From Comamonadaceae bacterium (lineage in GTDB: Bacteria > Pseudomonadota > Gammaproteobacteria > Burkholderiales > Burkholderiaceae_C), in assembly GCA_027488255.1 (NCBI GenBank), contig JAIYBZ010000001.1, positions 160,402-224,401 of the forward strand: a DNA stretch of 64,000 bases. Reading direction: 5' to 3'. Below, one piece after another: positions 37,302 through 47,068 of the stretch (position 1 is the first letter of the stretch; every line of letters starts with the position of its first letter). The notes under the pieces were generated by a model. The model was not told where the DNA came from. It worked only from the letters and a program-made list of their open reading frames with translations, and did not search any database. Both the position numbers and the translations under genes were made by a program.

Positions 37302-37334
37302 CTTTGACATTTAGCAATGTAAAGCAAAAAATAC
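37292..37334 (+). promoter_or_regulatory. PpsR/CrtJ-type tandem sites before bchC
   Basis: TGTCAATTAACTTTGACA (37292-37309) is a perfect TGT-N12-ACA palindrome and also contains TTGACA. Eight bases later TGT-N11-ACA (37318-37334) follows as a weaker second site. Two sites separated by 8 bp are the known CrtJ arrangement at bchC in Rhodobacter. The first overlaps the crtF stop codon. Confidence 0.75.
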
Positions 37335-37338
37335 AAGC

Positions 37339-38292
37339 ATGTCCGCTCAAGCCGTTGTCTTTCATAACCCCAGGAGTCTGTCCTTGCAGACCTTGGACCT
37401 GCCCGAATTGCAGGCCGGTCAGCTGGAAGTGGCTGTCGAATACAGCGGCATCAGCACCGGGACCGAGCGCATGCTTTGGGACGGCAGCATGCCCGCCTTT
37501 CCCGGCATGGGATACCCCTTGGTGCCCGGTTACGAGACCGTGGGCCGTGTGGTCCGCAGTGCCACAGAGTCGGGCTTGCAAGCCGGTCAACGCGTGTTTG
37601 TGCCCGGTGCCAATTGCTTCACCGGGGTGAAAAGCCTCTTTGGTGGCGCGGCCTCCCGCTTGGTGGTGTCCGAGCAAAAAGTGGTGCCTGTGGCCGAGCA
37701 CTTGGGCGCGCAGTCGGTGCTGTTGGCATTGGCCGCGACGGCTTATCACGCGGTCTCGGGCGGCGGACAGCAAGCCCCCTTTGAAGCACCCGAACTCATC
37801 GTCGGTCACGGTGTCATGGGCCGCTTGTTGGCCCGCCTGACTGTGGCGGCAGGCCTGCCCGCGCCCACTGTCTGGGAAACCCAGCAAGAGCGGTCAACAG
37901 GAGCCAACGGATACACCGTCATCCAGCCCGAAGACGACGCGCGCCGCGACTACCGCACCATTTACGACGTGAGCGGCGATGGCAGCCTGCTCAACGGCTT
38001 GATCCAGCGCCTGCGCCCCGGTGGCGAATTGGTGCTGGCCGGTTTTTACAAACAAGACCTTTCCTTTGCTTACGCCCCGGCCTTCATGCGCGAAGCCCGC
38101 ATGCGGATCGCCGCCGAGTGGAAGCGTCCCGACCTGTTGGCGGTGAACGAGCTGGTGAACACCGGCCGTTTGTCGTTGGACGGTTTGATCACCCACACCC
38201 AGCCATCGACTCAAGCTGGTTCTGCCTACGAGACTGCCTTCGGTGATGCGAGCTGTCTCAAGATGATTCTTGATTGGAGTGCCTCCGCATGA
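37339..38292 (+). CDS. bchC: Bacteriochlorophyllide a C3-hydroxyethyl dehydrogenase
   Basis: 317-residue zinc-less MDR-type dehydrogenase oxidising the 3-hydroxyethyl side chain to acetyl, the last ring step before esterification. Recognised by YSGISTGTERMLWDGSMPAF, GMGYPLVPGYETVGRVV and FVPGANCF near the N terminus, and by position before bchX. The ATG lacks a good Shine-Dalgarno (only CAAG). Its stop overlaps the bchX start (ATGA). Two PpsR-type sites lie just upstream, so it probably has its own promoter inside the superoperon. Confidence 0.93.
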   Translation: MSAQAVVFHNPRSLSLQTLDLPELQAGQLEVAVEYSGISTGTERMLWDGSMPAFPGMGYPLVPGYETVGRVVRSATESGLQAGQRVFVPGANCFTGVKSLFGGAASRLVVSEQKVVPVAEHLGAQSVLLALAATAYHAVSGGGQQAPFEAPELIVGHGVMGRLLARLTVAAGLPAPTVWETQQERSTGANGYTVIQPEDDARRDYRTIYDVSGDGSLLNGLIQRLRPGGELVLAGFYKQDLSFAYAPAFMREARMRIAAEWKRPDLLAVNELVNTGRLSLDGLITHTQPSTQAGSAYETAFGDASCLKMILDWSASA

Positions 38293-39293
38293 ACACAGAT
38301 ACCACCACCCAGCCCATCAAATTTGTCGAAGTGCTGCGCCGTGAGGCCGACATCGAGCCCGATGCGGTGAGCACCTCCGAGGTGACCAAAGAGACGCAAA
38401 TCATTGCCATTTACGGCAAGGGCGGCATTGGCAAAAGCTTCACCTTGGCCAACCTGTCTTACATGATGGCGCAGCAAGGCAAAAAAGTGCTGCTGATTGG
38501 CTGCGACCCCAAGAGCGACACCACCAGCTTGTTGTTTGGTGGCAAGGCTTGCCCCACCATCATTGAAACCTCTTCGCGCCTGAAGCTCTCGGGCCAAGCC
38601 GTGAGCATTGGCGATGTTTGCTTCAAGCGCGATGGCGTCTTTGCCATGGAACTCGGGGGCCCCGAAGTGGGCCGCGGGTGCGGCGGTCGCGGCATCATCC
38701 ACGGCTTTGAAACGCTGGAAAAACTGGGCTTCCACGATTGGGGCTTTGACTACGTGCTGCTCGACTTTTTGGGCGACGTGGTGTGCGGCGGCTTTGGCTT
38801 GCCGATTGCCCGCGACATGTGCCAAAAAGTGATTGTGGTGGCCAGCAACGACTTGCAGTCGCTGTATGTGGCCAACAACGTGTGCTCCGCGGTGGAGTAT
38901 TTCCGCAAGTTGGGTGGCAACGTGGGCGTGGCGGGCATGGTCATCAACAAAGACGATGGCACTGGCGAAGCCCAAACCTTTGCAGAAAACGCAGGCATTC
39001 CGGTGTTGGCGGCGATTCCAGCCAACGAAGACATTCGCCGCAAGAGCGCGAGCTACGAAATCATTGGCCGTCCCGATGGCGAATGGGGCCCGCTGTTTGC
39101 CGAGTTGGCCAAGAACGTGGCCGAAGCGCCTCCGATGCGTCCCAAGCCCCAAACGCAAGACCAGCTGCTCGGCCTGTTCAGCGCCGATGTGGTGGGCCGC
39201 AACGTGGTGCTCGAACCCGCCACCGTGTTCGACATGGTGGGCAAGCACGAAGACATCAAGCCCTCGTTGGAAGTCGTCTACGACGCGGCCTGA
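38289..39293 (+). CDS. bchX: Chlorophyllide reductase iron protein
   Basis: 334-residue NifH-like ATPase that feeds electrons to BchYZ for reduction of chlorophyllide ring B, giving the bacteriochlorin. P-loop [15 protein letters not shown] (about 42-56), GCDPKSDTTS, and the two Cys that bridge the shared 4Fe-4S cluster in GRGCGGRG and GDVVCGGFG. The chosen ATG overlaps the bchC stop; an earlier in-frame ATG inside bchC is unlikely. First gene of the XYZ trio. Confidence 0.96.
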   Translation: MNTDTTTQPIKFVEVLRREADIEPDAVSTSEVTKETQIIAIYGKGGIGKSFTLANLSYMMAQQGKKVLLIGCDPKSDTTSLLFGGKACPTIIETSSRLKLSGQAVSIGDVCFKRDGVFAMELGGPEVGRGCGGRGIIHGFETLEKLGFHDWGFDYVLLDFLGDVVCGGFGLPIARDMCQKVIVVASNDLQSLYVANNVCSAVEYFRKLGGNVGVAGMVINKDDGTGEAQTFAENAGIPVLAAIPANEDIRRKSASYEIIGRPDGEWGPLFAELAKNVAEAPPMRPKPQTQDQLLGLFSADVVGRNVVLEPATVFDMVGKHEDIKPSLEVVYDAA

Positions 39294-39324
39294 GCCGCAG
39301 CAGACACCCCCACAGGACACGGCC

Positions 39325-40878
39325 ATGACACGCACCATTCCTATCCATCCGCAAAACGATGCGCCCAACCCTGCAGGTCTGCAAGGTGACGGCATGGGTT
39401 GTCACGCCGGCACAGAGGCCATGGTGGCCGCCGCCAAAGAGGCGGGCAAGTCTGAGGTGTTGGACCAATATGCGCGTGACTATCCGCGCCAGCCCGATGC
39501 CGGTCCGCACGACCAACCGCAAAGCATGTGCCCGGCCTTTGGCTCGCTGCGTGTGGGGCTGCGCATGAAGCGCACCGCCACCATCCTCTCGGGCTCGGCC
39601 TGTTGCGTGTACGGCCTGACCTTCACCTCGCACTTTTATGGCGCGCGCCGCAGTGTGGGCTATGTGCCTTTCAACTCAGAGTCCTTGGTGACGGGCAAGC
39701 TGTTCGAAGACATCCGTGAAGTGGTGCACAGCGAAGCCGACCCCGACAAGGTGGACACCGTCATCATCATCAACCTGTGTGTGCCCACCGCCAGTGGGGT
39801 GCCGCTGCAGTTGTTGCCCAAAGAGATCAATGGCGTGCGCATCATCGGCATCGATGTGCCGGGTTTTGGCGTGCCCACCCATGCCGAAGCCAAAGATGTG
39901 CTGGCCGGCGCGATGCTGAAATACGCGCGCGAAGAAATCATCAATGGCCCAGTGGCCGCGCCGCGTGCCGGCCGGGGCGACAAGCCCACGGTGGCCTTGT
40001 TGGGCGAAATGTTCCCGGCCGATCCCGTCATCATTGGCCAGATGCTGGCGCCGATGGGTTTGGCCGCAGGGCCGGTGGTGCCCACCCGCGAGTGGCGCGA
40101 GTTGTATGCCGCGCTCGATTGCTCGGTGGCGGCGGCCATTCACCCGTTTTACACCGCCAGCGTGCGCGAGTTTGAGGCCGCAGGTCGGCCCGTGGTTGGC
40201 TCGGCCCCGGTGGGTCTCGAGGGCACCCAAGACTGGTTGCAAAACATCGGCCAAGCCGCCGGCATTGCGCAAGCGCAGATCGATGTGGCGCGCAACCAAG
40301 CGCTCACACAAATGCGCGGCCTCTTGATGCAAAAGCCCATCTCGGGTCGCATCACCTTGAGCGGCTACGAAGGCTCTGAGTTGCTGGTCGGGCGCTTGCT
40401 CATCGAGTGCGGCGCCGATTTGCGCTATGTGGGCTCGGCCTGCCCCGCGACCGCTTGGAACGCGCAAGACATCGCCTGGCTGCAAGCCAAAGGTGTGCAG
40501 GTGCAAATGCGCGCCTCGCTTGAGCAAGACCTGAATGCCATGTACGAGTACCGCCCGCAGTTGGCCATTGGCACCACCCCCGTGGTGCAGATTGCCAAGC
40601 AAAACAGCGTGCCCTCTTTGTACTTCACCAACCTGATTTCGGCGCGGCCTTTGATGGGCGTGGCGGGCGCGGGCTCTTTGGTGCAAGTGGTGCAAGCGGC
40701 CATGGGCAACCAGCGCCGCTTTGATGCCATGAAAGAATTTTTTGGCGATGTCGGTGCTGGCCATGCCGCCGGGGTGTGGGAGTCGGTGCCGAAAGACCGG
40801 CCCGAGTTCAAGGCCGAAACCCGCCGTCAAATTGAAAAGCTTTTGAAGAAGCGCAAAGCCGAGGAGATGGGGTCATGA
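39325..40878 (+). CDS. bchY: Chlorophyllide reductase subunit Y
   Basis: 517-residue NifD-like subunit of the chlorophyllide a reductase catalytic component. Cluster-ligand Cys lie in [18 protein letters not shown] and [10 protein letters not shown]; conserved [19 protein letters not shown] follows. The start at 39325 (AGGA eight bases upstream) was chosen; the reading frame is open for another 164 codons upstream only because it shadows bchX. The stop overlaps bchZ (ATGA). Confidence 0.96.
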   Translation: MTRTIPIHPQNDAPNPAGLQGDGMGCHAGTEAMVAAAKEAGKSEVLDQYARDYPRQPDAGPHDQPQSMCPAFGSLRVGLRMKRTATILSGSACCVYGLTFTSHFYGARRSVGYVPFNSESLVTGKLFEDIREVVHSEADPDKVDTVIIINLCVPTASGVPLQLLPKEINGVRIIGIDVPGFGVPTHAEAKDVLAGAMLKYAREEIINGPVAAPRAGRGDKPTVALLGEMFPADPVIIGQMLAPMGLAAGPVVPTREWRELYAALDCSVAAAIHPFYTASVREFEAAGRPVVGSAPVGLEGTQDWLQNIGQAAGIAQAQIDVARNQALTQMRGLLMQKPISGRITLSGYEGSELLVGRLLIECGADLRYVGSACPATAWNAQDIAWLQAKGVQVQMRASLEQDLNAMYEYRPQLAIGTTPVVQIAKQNSVPSLYFTNLISARPLMGVAGAGSLVQVVQAAMGNQRRFDAMKEFFGDVGAGHAAGVWESVPKDRPEFKAETRRQIEKLLKKRKAEEMGS

Positions 40879-42401
40879 ACACCGTGTCCACGCCGCCCAA
40901 CACGGTGGCCAAGCCCAAAACGCCACTCATCTTGGACCACGACCGCGCCGGCGGTTACTGGGGTGCGGTGTATGTGTTCACCGCCATCAAGGGGCTGCAA
41001 GTGGTGATCGACGGCCCTGTGGGCTGTGAGAACTTGCCGGTCACCTCGGTGCTGCACTACACCGACGCTTTGCCGCCCCATGAGTTGCCCATTGTGGTGA
41101 CCGGTTTGGCCGAAGAACAGCTGGGACGCGAGGGCACCGAAGGCTCGATGAAGCGTGCCCACGCCACCCTCGACCCCGAGTTGCCTGCCGTGGTGGTGAC
41201 GGGCTCGATTGCCGAAATGATTGGCGGTGGTGTGACGCCCGAGGGCACCAACATCGCCCGCTTTTTGCCCCGCACCATCGACGAAGACCAGTGGCAATGC
41301 GCCAACCGCGCCATGTACTGGCTGTGGAGTGAGTACGGTCTGCGCAAAGTGCCGGCCCGCAAACCCTTTGCCGAGCGTCCAGCCGGGGAAAAGCCCCGCG
41401 TCAACATCATTGGCCCCAGCTACGGCACCTTCAACAGCGCCAGTGATCTGGCCGAGATCCGCCGCTTGGTGCAAGGCATTGGCGCCGAGGTCAACATGGT
41501 CTTCCCCTTGGGCAGCCACTTGGCCGACGTCTCGCGCTTGGTCGAAGCCGATGTCAACATTTGCATGTACCGCGAGTTTGGCCGCATGTTGTGCGAGGCC
41601 CTGGAGCGCCCTTATTTGCAAGCGCCGATTGGCATGCACAGCACCACTTACTTTTTGCGCAAGTTGGGGGAGCTGTTGAACCTCGACCCCGAGCCCTTCA
41701 TTGAGCGTGAAAAACACACCACGCTGAAACCCATGTGGGACCTGTGGCGCTCGGTCACGCAAGACTTTTTTGCCACCGCCAGTTTTGCGGTGGTGGCGGG
41801 TGAGACCTACGCCCGGGGCTTGAAAAACTTCTTGGAACACGAAATGGGCTTGCCCTGTCGTTTCAGCGTCTCGCGCAGCGCGGGCCAGAAAACCGACAAC
41901 GCCACCGTGCGCGAGATGGTCAAAACCCAAACGCCCCTGATCATGTTTGGCAGCTACAACGAGCGCATGTACCTGAGCGAGATCTCAGGCGGCAGCCCGA
42001 TGCGTGCGGCCTTTATCCCAGCGTCTTTCCCGGGCGCCATCATTCGCCGCCACACCGGTACGCCCTTCATGGGTTACAGCGGTGCGACTTATGTGGTGCA
42101 AGAGGTTTGCAACGCGCTGTTTGATGCGCTGTTTCACATCTTGCCCTTGGGCAGCGAGATGGACAAAGTTGAGGCCACACAAGCCCGTGGCGTGGTGGCG
42201 CCCAACGCCAGTTGGCAAGACCCCGCGCAGCAACGCCTGCGCGATGTGGTGCAGAGCCAGCCGGTGCTGGTGCAGATTTCAGCGGCCAAACGCTTGCGCG
42301 ATCAAGCCGAGCAACTCTCGCAGGCCGAGGGCCACAGCGAAGTGACCGTGGCGCATGTCAATGCCGCCAGTCGCGAGCTGGGTTTAGGGGTGGCGGCATG
42401 A
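40875..42401 (+). CDS. bchZ: Chlorophyllide reductase subunit Z
   Basis: 508-residue NifK-like partner of Bch[21 protein letters not shown] opens the protein, with [19 protein letters not shown] carrying a cluster Cys, then [20 protein letters not shown]. The last 60 residues match the small C-terminal domain of light-independent protochlorophyllide reductase B-type subunits ([20 protein letters not shown]). Translation is coupled to bchY. pufB follows after 143 bases. Confidence 0.96.
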   Translation: MNTVSTPPNTVAKPKTPLILDHDRAGGYWGAVYVFTAIKGLQVVIDGPVGCENLPVTSVLHYTDALPPHELPIVVTGLAEEQLGREGTEGSMKRAHATLDPELPAVVVTGSIAEMIGGGVTPEGTNIARFLPRTIDEDQWQCANRAMYWLWSEYGLRKVPARKPFAERPAGEKPRVNIIGPSYGTFNSASDLAEIRRLVQGIGAEVNMVFPLGSHLADVSRLVEADVNICMYREFGRMLCEALERPYLQAPIGMHSTTYFLRKLGELLNLDPEPFIEREKHTTLKPMWDLWRSVTQDFFATASFAVVAGETYARGLKNFLEHEMGLPCRFSVSRSAGQKTDNATVREMVKTQTPLIMFGSYNERMYLSEISGGSPMRAAFIPASFPGAIIRRHTGTPFMGYSGATYVVQEVCNALFDALFHILPLGSEMDKVEATQARGVVAPNASWQDPAQQRLRDVVQSQPVLVQISAAKRLRDQAEQLSQAEGHSEVTVAHVNAASRELGLGVAA

Positions 42402-42429
42402 CGGCACTTCTTTCATTTCAAACATGCAC

Positions 42430-42452
42430 AGGCAGCGACACCGTCGGTGCCT
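42430..42452 (+). other. Hairpin in the bchZ-pufB gap
   Basis: AGGCA-G-CGAC, loop ACC, GTCG-G-TGCCT: nine pairs with one G-G mismatch, about 90 bases before pufB. No T-tract. It could protect the 5' end of a processed puf mRNA. The rest of the 143-base gap holds no convincing gene and no TGT-N12-ACA site. Confidence 0.4.
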
Positions 42453-42544
42453 GGCTCAGGATGTCGTGGCCTTTGGCTGCGGATGCCCATCTGCGCGGGC
42501 TGTGCGCACCCCGGGTCGCAAGGCCTCGTTAACAGGAGAAATCA

Positions 42545-42688
42545 ATGTCCACAAAGACATCCATTTCCGGACTCACCGATGAGGAAGCCCAGGAATTTCA
42601 CCACTACTGGATGCAAGGCACCGTGGGATTTACAGCAGTTGCTGTCTTGGCCCACATCTTGGTCTGGGCGTGGCGTCCCTGGTTCTGA
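42545..42688 (+). CDS. pufB: LH1 antenna beta polypeptide
   Basis: 47-residue light-harvesting 1 beta chain. Cytoplasmic N terminus [15 protein letters not shown], one membrane span, His37 (LAHIL) as the bacteriochlorophyll ligand, and a C-terminal WAWRPWF typical of LH1 beta. AGGAG lies before the ATG. Together with PufA it forms the ring around the reaction centre. Unusually it is not followed directly by pufA: another small gene lies between them. Confidence 0.95.
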   Translation: MSTKTSISGLTDEEAQEFHHYWMQGTVGFTAVAVLAHILVWAWRPWF

Positions 42689-42733
42689 GTCAGAGCCTTA
42701 TTTTTTAAACCTTTGATTGACGGAGTCACTGTC

Positions 42734-42958
42734 ATGCAAAACACCACCCACCTCAATGAGGACCCATCGCGTGCCGATGAGTCTCCAGCGTTTTGGTCCA
42801 TTTTCATCATTGGATTCGGATGCCTGTTTGTGGTCGTCGTACTGGCCAAGCTGGTCGGCGTTCATTGGCGGGATCTGCTGCCCGGTGCAGAAGATGCCAA
42901 AAGCATGAGTCAGGGGGTGAAAGCTGCGGTGTACACCTTCATGTCCCACATCATTTAG
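42734..42958 (+). CDS. Novel single-span protein between pufB and pufA (orf74)
   Basis: 74 residues, start ATG at 42734 with GGAG upstream; its TAG stop overlaps the pufA Shine-Dalgarno (TAGGAG), so pufA translation is probably coupled to it. A hydrophilic, acidic N terminus is followed by one membrane span (about 19-43, [20 protein letters not shown]), then [13 protein letters not shown] and a C-terminal helix-like segment. I do not recognise the family. Ungapped alignment with PufB matches Glu, Phe, Gly, Val-Leu-Ala and Trp-Arg in register, with Lys39 where PufB has the pigment ligand His37. Overall length and layout also recall Rhodobacter PufX. Both comparisons are weak and from memory. 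Confidence 0.85.
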   Translation: MQNTTHLNEDPSRADESPAFWSIFIIGFGCLFVVVVLAKLVGVHWRDLLPGAEDAKSMSQGVKAAVYTFMSHII

Positions 42959-42968
42959 GAGATTCACC

Positions 42969-43178
42969 ATGTGGAGAATTTGGCGTCTTTACGATCCGCT
43001 GCGTGCCATGGTAGTTCAGGGCATTTTCTTGTTCGGCTTGGCCGCGATGATTCACCTCATCTTGCTCAGCACGAACAAGTTCAACTGGCTCGACGGGGCG
43101 AAAAAACCCGTCGCTGCATCGGCACAAAACTCGCCGCTGCCAACAGCGGTGGCTTCGCTGCCCGCACCCAAGTCCTGA
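42969..43178 (+). CDS. pufA: LH1 antenna alpha polypeptide
   Basis: 69-residue LH1 alpha chain. [18 protein letters not shown] is the classic N terminus, with one span containing the ligand His29 ([11 protein letters not shown]), then FNWLDG. The C-terminal tail of about 25 residues is rich in Ala, Pro and Ser (KKPVAASAQ and onward), longer than the minimal LH1 alpha and similar in style to the extended Rubrivivax chain. AGGAG precedes the ATG. Confidence 0.96.
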   Translation: MWRIWRLYDPLRAMVVQGIFLFGLAAMIHLILLSTNKFNWLDGAKKPVAASAQNSPLPTAVASLPAPKS

Positions 43179-43195
43179 TCCAGGACTTGCTGTTC

Positions 43196-43231
43196 AGATG
43201 CCGCCATTGAAGCCTCTTCAATGCGGCATCT
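43196..43231 (+). other. pufBA/pufLM intercistronic mRNA hairpin
   Basis: AGATGCCGC, one bulged C, ATTGAAG, loop CCT, CTTCAAT, GCGGCATCT: 16 pairs with one bulge. It lies between pufA and pufL, where a strong stem-loop is known in purple bacteria to protect the antenna mRNA from 3' decay and so raise LH1 over reaction centre. No T-tract follows, so it is a stabiliser rather than a terminator. Confidence 0.88.
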
Positions 43232-43261
43232 GTTGATCCACTGAAGCAGGAGGACCCTACC

Positions 43262-44098
43262 ATGGCCATGCTCAATTTTGAAAAAAAGTACCGTGTTCGC
43301 GGTGGAACCCTGCTGGGTGGTGATTTGTTCGACTTTTGGGTTGGACCGTTTTACGTCGGTTTTTTCGGCGTGACGACTTTGTTTTTCTCGTTCTTGGGCA
43401 CGGCCCTGATCTTGTGGGGTGCCTCACAAGGACCGACCTGGAACATTTGGCAAATCAGCATCGCACCGCCTGATTTGTCTTACGGCCTGCGCTTTGCGCC
43501 GCTGATGGAAGGCGGCCTGTGGCAGCTCATCACGGTCTGCGCGATTGGCGCCTTTGGCTCGTGGATGATGCGCGAGGTTGAAATCTGTCGCAAGCTGGGC
43601 ATGGGTTACCACGTGCCTGTGGCCTTTGGTGTGGCCATCTCGGCCTATGTGACTTTGGTGGTGGTGCGTCCGGTGCTCATGGGCGCATGGGGCCACGGCT
43701 TCCCGTACGGCATTTACAGCCACCTCGACTGGGTCTCGAACGTCGGCTACCAATACCTGCACTTTCACTACAACCCGGCGCACATGATCGCCGTGAGTTT
43801 CTTCTTTGCCAGCGTGTTTGCGTTGTCGCTGCACGGGGGCTTGATCTTGTCTTCGACCAACCCCAAACCTGGCACCGTGGTCAAGACGCCTGAGCACGAA
43901 GACACCTTCTTCCGCGACATCATTGGTTACTCGATTGGCACCTTGGGCATTCACCGACTGGGCCTGTTTTTGGCCTTGGCTGCGGTGCTGTTCAGTGCCT
44001 TGTGCATCGTGCTCAGTGGTCCCTTCTGGAGCCGTGGCTGGCCCGAGTGGTGGAGCTGGTGGCTGAACATGCCGATTTGGTCCCAGTGGCCTGTTTGA
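43262..44098 (+). CDS. pufL: Reaction centre L subunit
   Basis: 278-residue L chain of the type II reaction centre with five membrane spans; it binds bacteriochlorophyll, bacteriopheophytin and QA/QB-side elements with PufM. Recognisable are [20 protein letters not shown] at the start, [20 protein letters not shown] (His for the special pair and accessory pigment) and [12 protein letters not shown] with the iron-ligand His. AGGAGG lies upstream. Sequence is complete and of normal length. Confidence 0.98.
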   Translation: MAMLNFEKKYRVRGGTLLGGDLFDFWVGPFYVGFFGVTTLFFSFLGTALILWGASQGPTWNIWQISIAPPDLSYGLRFAPLMEGGLWQLITVCAIGAFGSWMMREVEICRKLGMGYHVPVAFGVAISAYVTLVVVRPVLMGAWGHGFPYGIYSHLDWVSNVGYQYLHFHYNPAHMIAVSFFFASVFALSLHGGLILSSTNPKPGTVVKTPEHEDTFFRDIIGYSIGTLGIHRLGLFLALAAVLFSALCIVLSGPFWSRGWPEWWSWWLNMPIWSQWPV

Positions 44099-44148
44099 GT
44101 GGTACGTCACCCACAGACCCAAACCCAAAGAATTGAGGAGTAGCGCAA

Positions 44149-45126
44149 ATGGCCGACTATCAAAACCTGTTCACCACGGTGCAAGCCGTGGGTCCGGTGC
44201 ACCACGGGGTGCCGCTCGGACATGGCAACAGCCCCCGCACCGGGCAACCCGTGATCAACTACTGGATTGGCAAGCTCGGTAACGCGCAGCTGGGACCGAT
44301 TTATTTGGGCGGTCTCGGCCTGATCTCACTGGTCTGCGGCCTGATCGCTTTCACGCTGATCGGCATGAACATGCTGGCCTCGGTCAACTACGACCCGATT
44401 CAGTTTGTGCGCCAGTTGTTCTGGCTCTCACTCGAGCCGCCACCTCCCAGTTATGGCCTGAGTCTGCCGCCGCTCAATCAGGGCGGTTGGTTCCTCATCG
44501 TGGGTCTGTTCCTCACGGCTTCGGTGCTGTTTTGGTGGGCACGCACTTACCGCCGCGCGGTGGAGTTGGGCATGGGCACCCACATCGCGTGGGCCTTCGC
44601 AGCGGCCATTTGGCTGTTCTTGGTGCTCGGCTTGTTCCGCCCCATCTTGATGGGCTCTTGGGGCGAAGCTGTGCCTTACGGCATCTTCTCGCACCTGGAT
44701 TGGACGGCGGCGTTTTCGCTGCGCTACGGTAACTTGTTTTACAACCCCTTCCACGCGCTGTCGATCGTCTTTTTGTATGGCTCAGCGCTGCTGTTTGCCA
44801 TGCACGGCGCGACCATCTTGGCCGTGACCCGGTTTGGCGGTGAGCGCGAGATTGAGCAAATCACCGACCGCGGCACCGCTTCTGAGCGCGCCGCTTTGTT
44901 CTGGCGCTGGACCATGGGCTTCAACGCCACCATGGAATCGATTCACCGCTGGGCCTGGTGGTTTGCGGTGCTCTGCCCCATCACCGGCGGCATCGGCATC
45001 TTGCTCACCGGCACGGTGGTCGACAACTGGTATCTGTGGGCCATCAAGCATGGTGTGGCACCGCCATACCCCGAAATTTTCCCAGCGATGGCTGACCCCG
45101 CACTGAGCCAAGGAGGCAAGCCATGA
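44149..45126 (+). CDS. pufM: Reaction centre M subunit
   Basis: 325-residue M chain. [20 protein letters not shown] begins the protein; [20 protein letters not shown] and [20 protein letters not shown] hold the special-pair and iron-ligand His residues. Pairs with PufL to form the pigment- and quinone-binding core in the membrane. Starts after GAGGAG. Its stop overlaps the pufC ATG (ATGA). No pufX follows pufM here. Confidence 0.98.
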   Translation: MADYQNLFTTVQAVGPVHHGVPLGHGNSPRTGQPVINYWIGKLGNAQLGPIYLGGLGLISLVCGLIAFTLIGMNMLASVNYDPIQFVRQLFWLSLEPPPPSYGLSLPPLNQGGWFLIVGLFLTASVLFWWARTYRRAVELGMGTHIAWAFAAAIWLFLVLGLFRPILMGSWGEAVPYGIFSHLDWTAAFSLRYGNLFYNPFHALSIVFLYGSALLFAMHGATILAVTRFGGEREIEQITDRGTASERAALFWRWTMGFNATMESIHRWAWWFAVLCPITGGIGILLTGTVVDNWYLWAIKHGVAPPYPEIFPAMADPALSQGGKP

Positions 45127-46208
45127 GCCATACCGTCACCACTTCATCCGGCTCCTTCTCTTTCGGCCACTCGCCGTGGATCGGCCGCCTTGGCAAAACC
45201 TTGGGCCTCGTGCTGCTGGGCTTGGCCCTGGCCGGTTGCGAACGCCCCAGTCCCGAGTCGGTGCAAAGCGGTTACCGCGGCACCGGCATGGTGCAGGTTT
45301 ACAACGCGCGTTTGCTCGAAGTCAAAACCGAAAAAAACCAACCCCCTGTGGCCATTCCTTCACCCGGTTCGGACGGCCCCAAAGCCTCACAAGCCTACAA
45401 AAATGTGAAGGTCTTGGGCAATCTGAGTGTGGCGGAATTCAACCGCTTGATGGTCTCCATGAGCAGTTGGGTGGCCCCGCAAGAAGGCTGTGCCTACTGC
45501 CACCAGTTGCCCAATTTTGAAGACGACAGCAAATACACCAAGGTGGTGGCGCGTCGCATGATCGAGATGACGCAACACATCAACGCCGACTGGCAGCCCC
45601 ATGTGGCGCAGACCGGGGTGACGTGCTACACCTGCCACCGCGGCGAGCCGGTGCCCAATGCGATTTGGTTCAAGTCCAACCCTGAGCCCCATGGCTCGAA
45701 CTTCATAGGCGACAAGGCGGGACAAAACGAACCCTCTCCAGTGGTCAACCTGTCATCGTTGCCCAACGACCCCTTCACGCCGTTTTTGCTGGGCAACCAA
45801 AACATCCGCTTGAACGGCCCCACCGCCTTGCCCTCGGGCAACGCCCAGTCGATCAAACAGGCGGAGTGGACCTACGGCTTGATGACGCACATGTCGACTT
45901 CTTTGGGGGTCAACTGCACCTATTGCCACAACACGCAGTCGTTCCAAAACTGGGAAATCAGCCCACCGCAGCGGGTCACGGCTTGGCATGGCATCCGCAT
46001 GGCGCGTGATTTAAATTTGACTTACATGGAGCCTTTGACCGAAGTCTTTCCGGCGCACCGCAAAGGCCCAACGGGTGACGTGGCCAAGCTCAATTGCGCC
46101 ACTTGCCACCAAGGCGCGTACAAGCCGCTGAATGGTGCACGCATGGCCAAAGATTTTCCAGAGTTGTTGAAACCGGCTTTGGCAGCATCCAAAGTGGCGG
46201 CCAAGTAA
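45123..46208 (+). CDS. pufC: Reaction centre tetrahaem cytochrome c subunit
   Basis: 361-residue periplasmic lipoprotein that re-reduces the oxidised special pair. Lipobox LALAGC (Cys39) after a hydrophobic leader, then four CXXCH haem sites: CAYCH (123-127), CYTCH (168-172), CTYCH (265-269), CATCH (325-329). Met axial ligands are expected in RLMVSM, RRMIEM and THM segments. The presence of the gene means electrons reach the centre through this subunit rather than only from a soluble cytochrome. Confidence 0.97.
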   Translation: MSHTVTTSSGSFSFGHSPWIGRLGKTLGLVLLGLALAGCERPSPESVQSGYRGTGMVQVYNARLLEVKTEKNQPPVAIPSPGSDGPKASQAYKNVKVLGNLSVAEFNRLMVSMSSWVAPQEGCAYCHQLPNFEDDSKYTKVVARRMIEMTQHINADWQPHVAQTGVTCYTCHRGEPVPNAIWFKSNPEPHGSNFIGDKAGQNEPSPVVNLSSLPNDPFTPFLLGNQNIRLNGPTALPSGNAQSIKQAEWTYGLMTHMSTSLGVNCTYCHNTQSFQNWEISPPQRVTAWHGIRMARDLNLTYMEPLTEVFPAHRKGPTGDVAKLNCATCHQGAYKPLNGARMAKDFPELLKPALAASKVAAK

Positions 46209-46246
46209 GCGGCTTTGCCGGACGCCCCTTTGCCGAAAGCCCCGTC

Positions 46247-47068
46247 ATGGAAGCCGTCGCCCCCCTTCATGACCCGCTTTCTGGCGTGGTGGTGGTGCTG
46301 TTGGCTGATTTTTTAAGGCAACACCAAGGCTGGGGCTGGCTGCGTTTGGTGGCCGGACCCACGCCCTACAAAGAAGTGCCGGGTCTGACCATGGCCAAGG
46401 TCATGGGCAGTGGCCATGGTGGGGGCTTCAGCCTGCGCCCCAGTGCCACGCACCAAGGCCTGATCTGCACGTTCAGTCACCTCGATTGGGCGCAAAAATT
46501 TTTAGCCAGTCCGATGGTCGAGTCCTACCGCAGCCGCGCCCGCGAGTGTTGGATGGGGGTGCTGGCGGTGCAATCGGCCCGAGGCCATTGGGACAAACAA
46601 GCTTGGCAAGCCAGCAGCCCGCAAGCGCTGGGCGAGCACACCCCGGTGTCGGAGTCAGCGCCCTTTGCGGTCTTGACGCGCGCCAGCATTGTGCCCACCA
46701 AGGCCATGGCGTTTTGGCGCTACGCCCCGGCCGCGCAAGCCGATTTGGGCCATGCCCCAGGCTGCTTGCTGGCCATGGGCTTGGGCGAAGTGCCTTTGGT
46801 GCGGCAATGCACCTTCAGCTTGTGGGAAGACACCGCCGCCATGCTGCAATACGCCCACCAAGGGGCGCACCAAACGGCCAGTGCCGCGGCATACAAACAC
46901 CAGTTTTTTTCAGAGTCGCTGTTTGTGCGCATGCAGGTCTTGCAAATGGCGGGCCACTGGCAGGGCCGAGATTTCAATTTGCCCGGCTTGCGCGATTTAC
47001 CCGACATGCCCGACTTGCACCGGCAGGCTGCGGCGCGAGAGCCCGCGCTGGAGCACAGCCATGTCTGA
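46247..47068 (+). CDS. crtA: Spheroidene monooxygenase
   Basis: 273-residue CrtA, which introduces the keto group converting spheroidene to spheroidenone, with O2. Family segments: KVMGSGHGGGFSLRPSATHQ, FAVLTRASIVPTKAMAFWRY, GLGEVPLVRQCTFSLWED and FFSESLFVRMQ. The ATG at 46247 gives the normal length, though its ribosome site is poor; the frame is open upstream into pufC only by chance. Overlaps crtD by 8 bases. Confidence 0.9.
   Translation: MEAVAPLHDPLSGVVVVLLADFLRQHQGWGWLRLVAGPTPYKEVPGLTMAKVMGSGHGGGFSLRPSATHQGLICTFSHLDWAQKFLASPMVESYRSRARECWMGVLAVQSARGHWDKQAWQASSPQALGEHTPVSESAPFAVLTRASIVPTKAMAFWRYAPAAQADLGHAPGCLLAMGLGEVPLVRQCTFSLWEDTAAMLQYAHQGAHQTASAAAYKHQFFSESLFVRMQVLQMAGHWQGRDFNLPGLRDLPDMPDLHRQAAAREPALEHSHV

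Noticed and set aside
38833..39324. N-terminal extension of the bchY frame by 164 codons
   Set aside because: It lies wholly inside bchX in another frame, and BchY similarity starts only at the ATG at 39325.
42398..42532. 44-codon frame starting in an ATGA overlap with the bchZ stop, in the place where Rhodobacter has pufQ
   Set aside because: The product has no membrane span like PufQ, is Arg/Ala/Leu-biased as expected of a shadow of GC-rich DNA, and contains the hairpin at 42430-42452. I could not support it as a gene.
44149..46208. Looked for pufX after pufM
   Set aside because: pufM and pufC overlap by 4 bases and pufC is followed by crtA, so there is no room for pufX at its usual place.
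46094..46246. N-terminal extension of the crtA frame into pufC
   Set aside because: The extension is an out-of-frame reading of the pufC haem region; the ATG at 46247 gives normal CrtA length.
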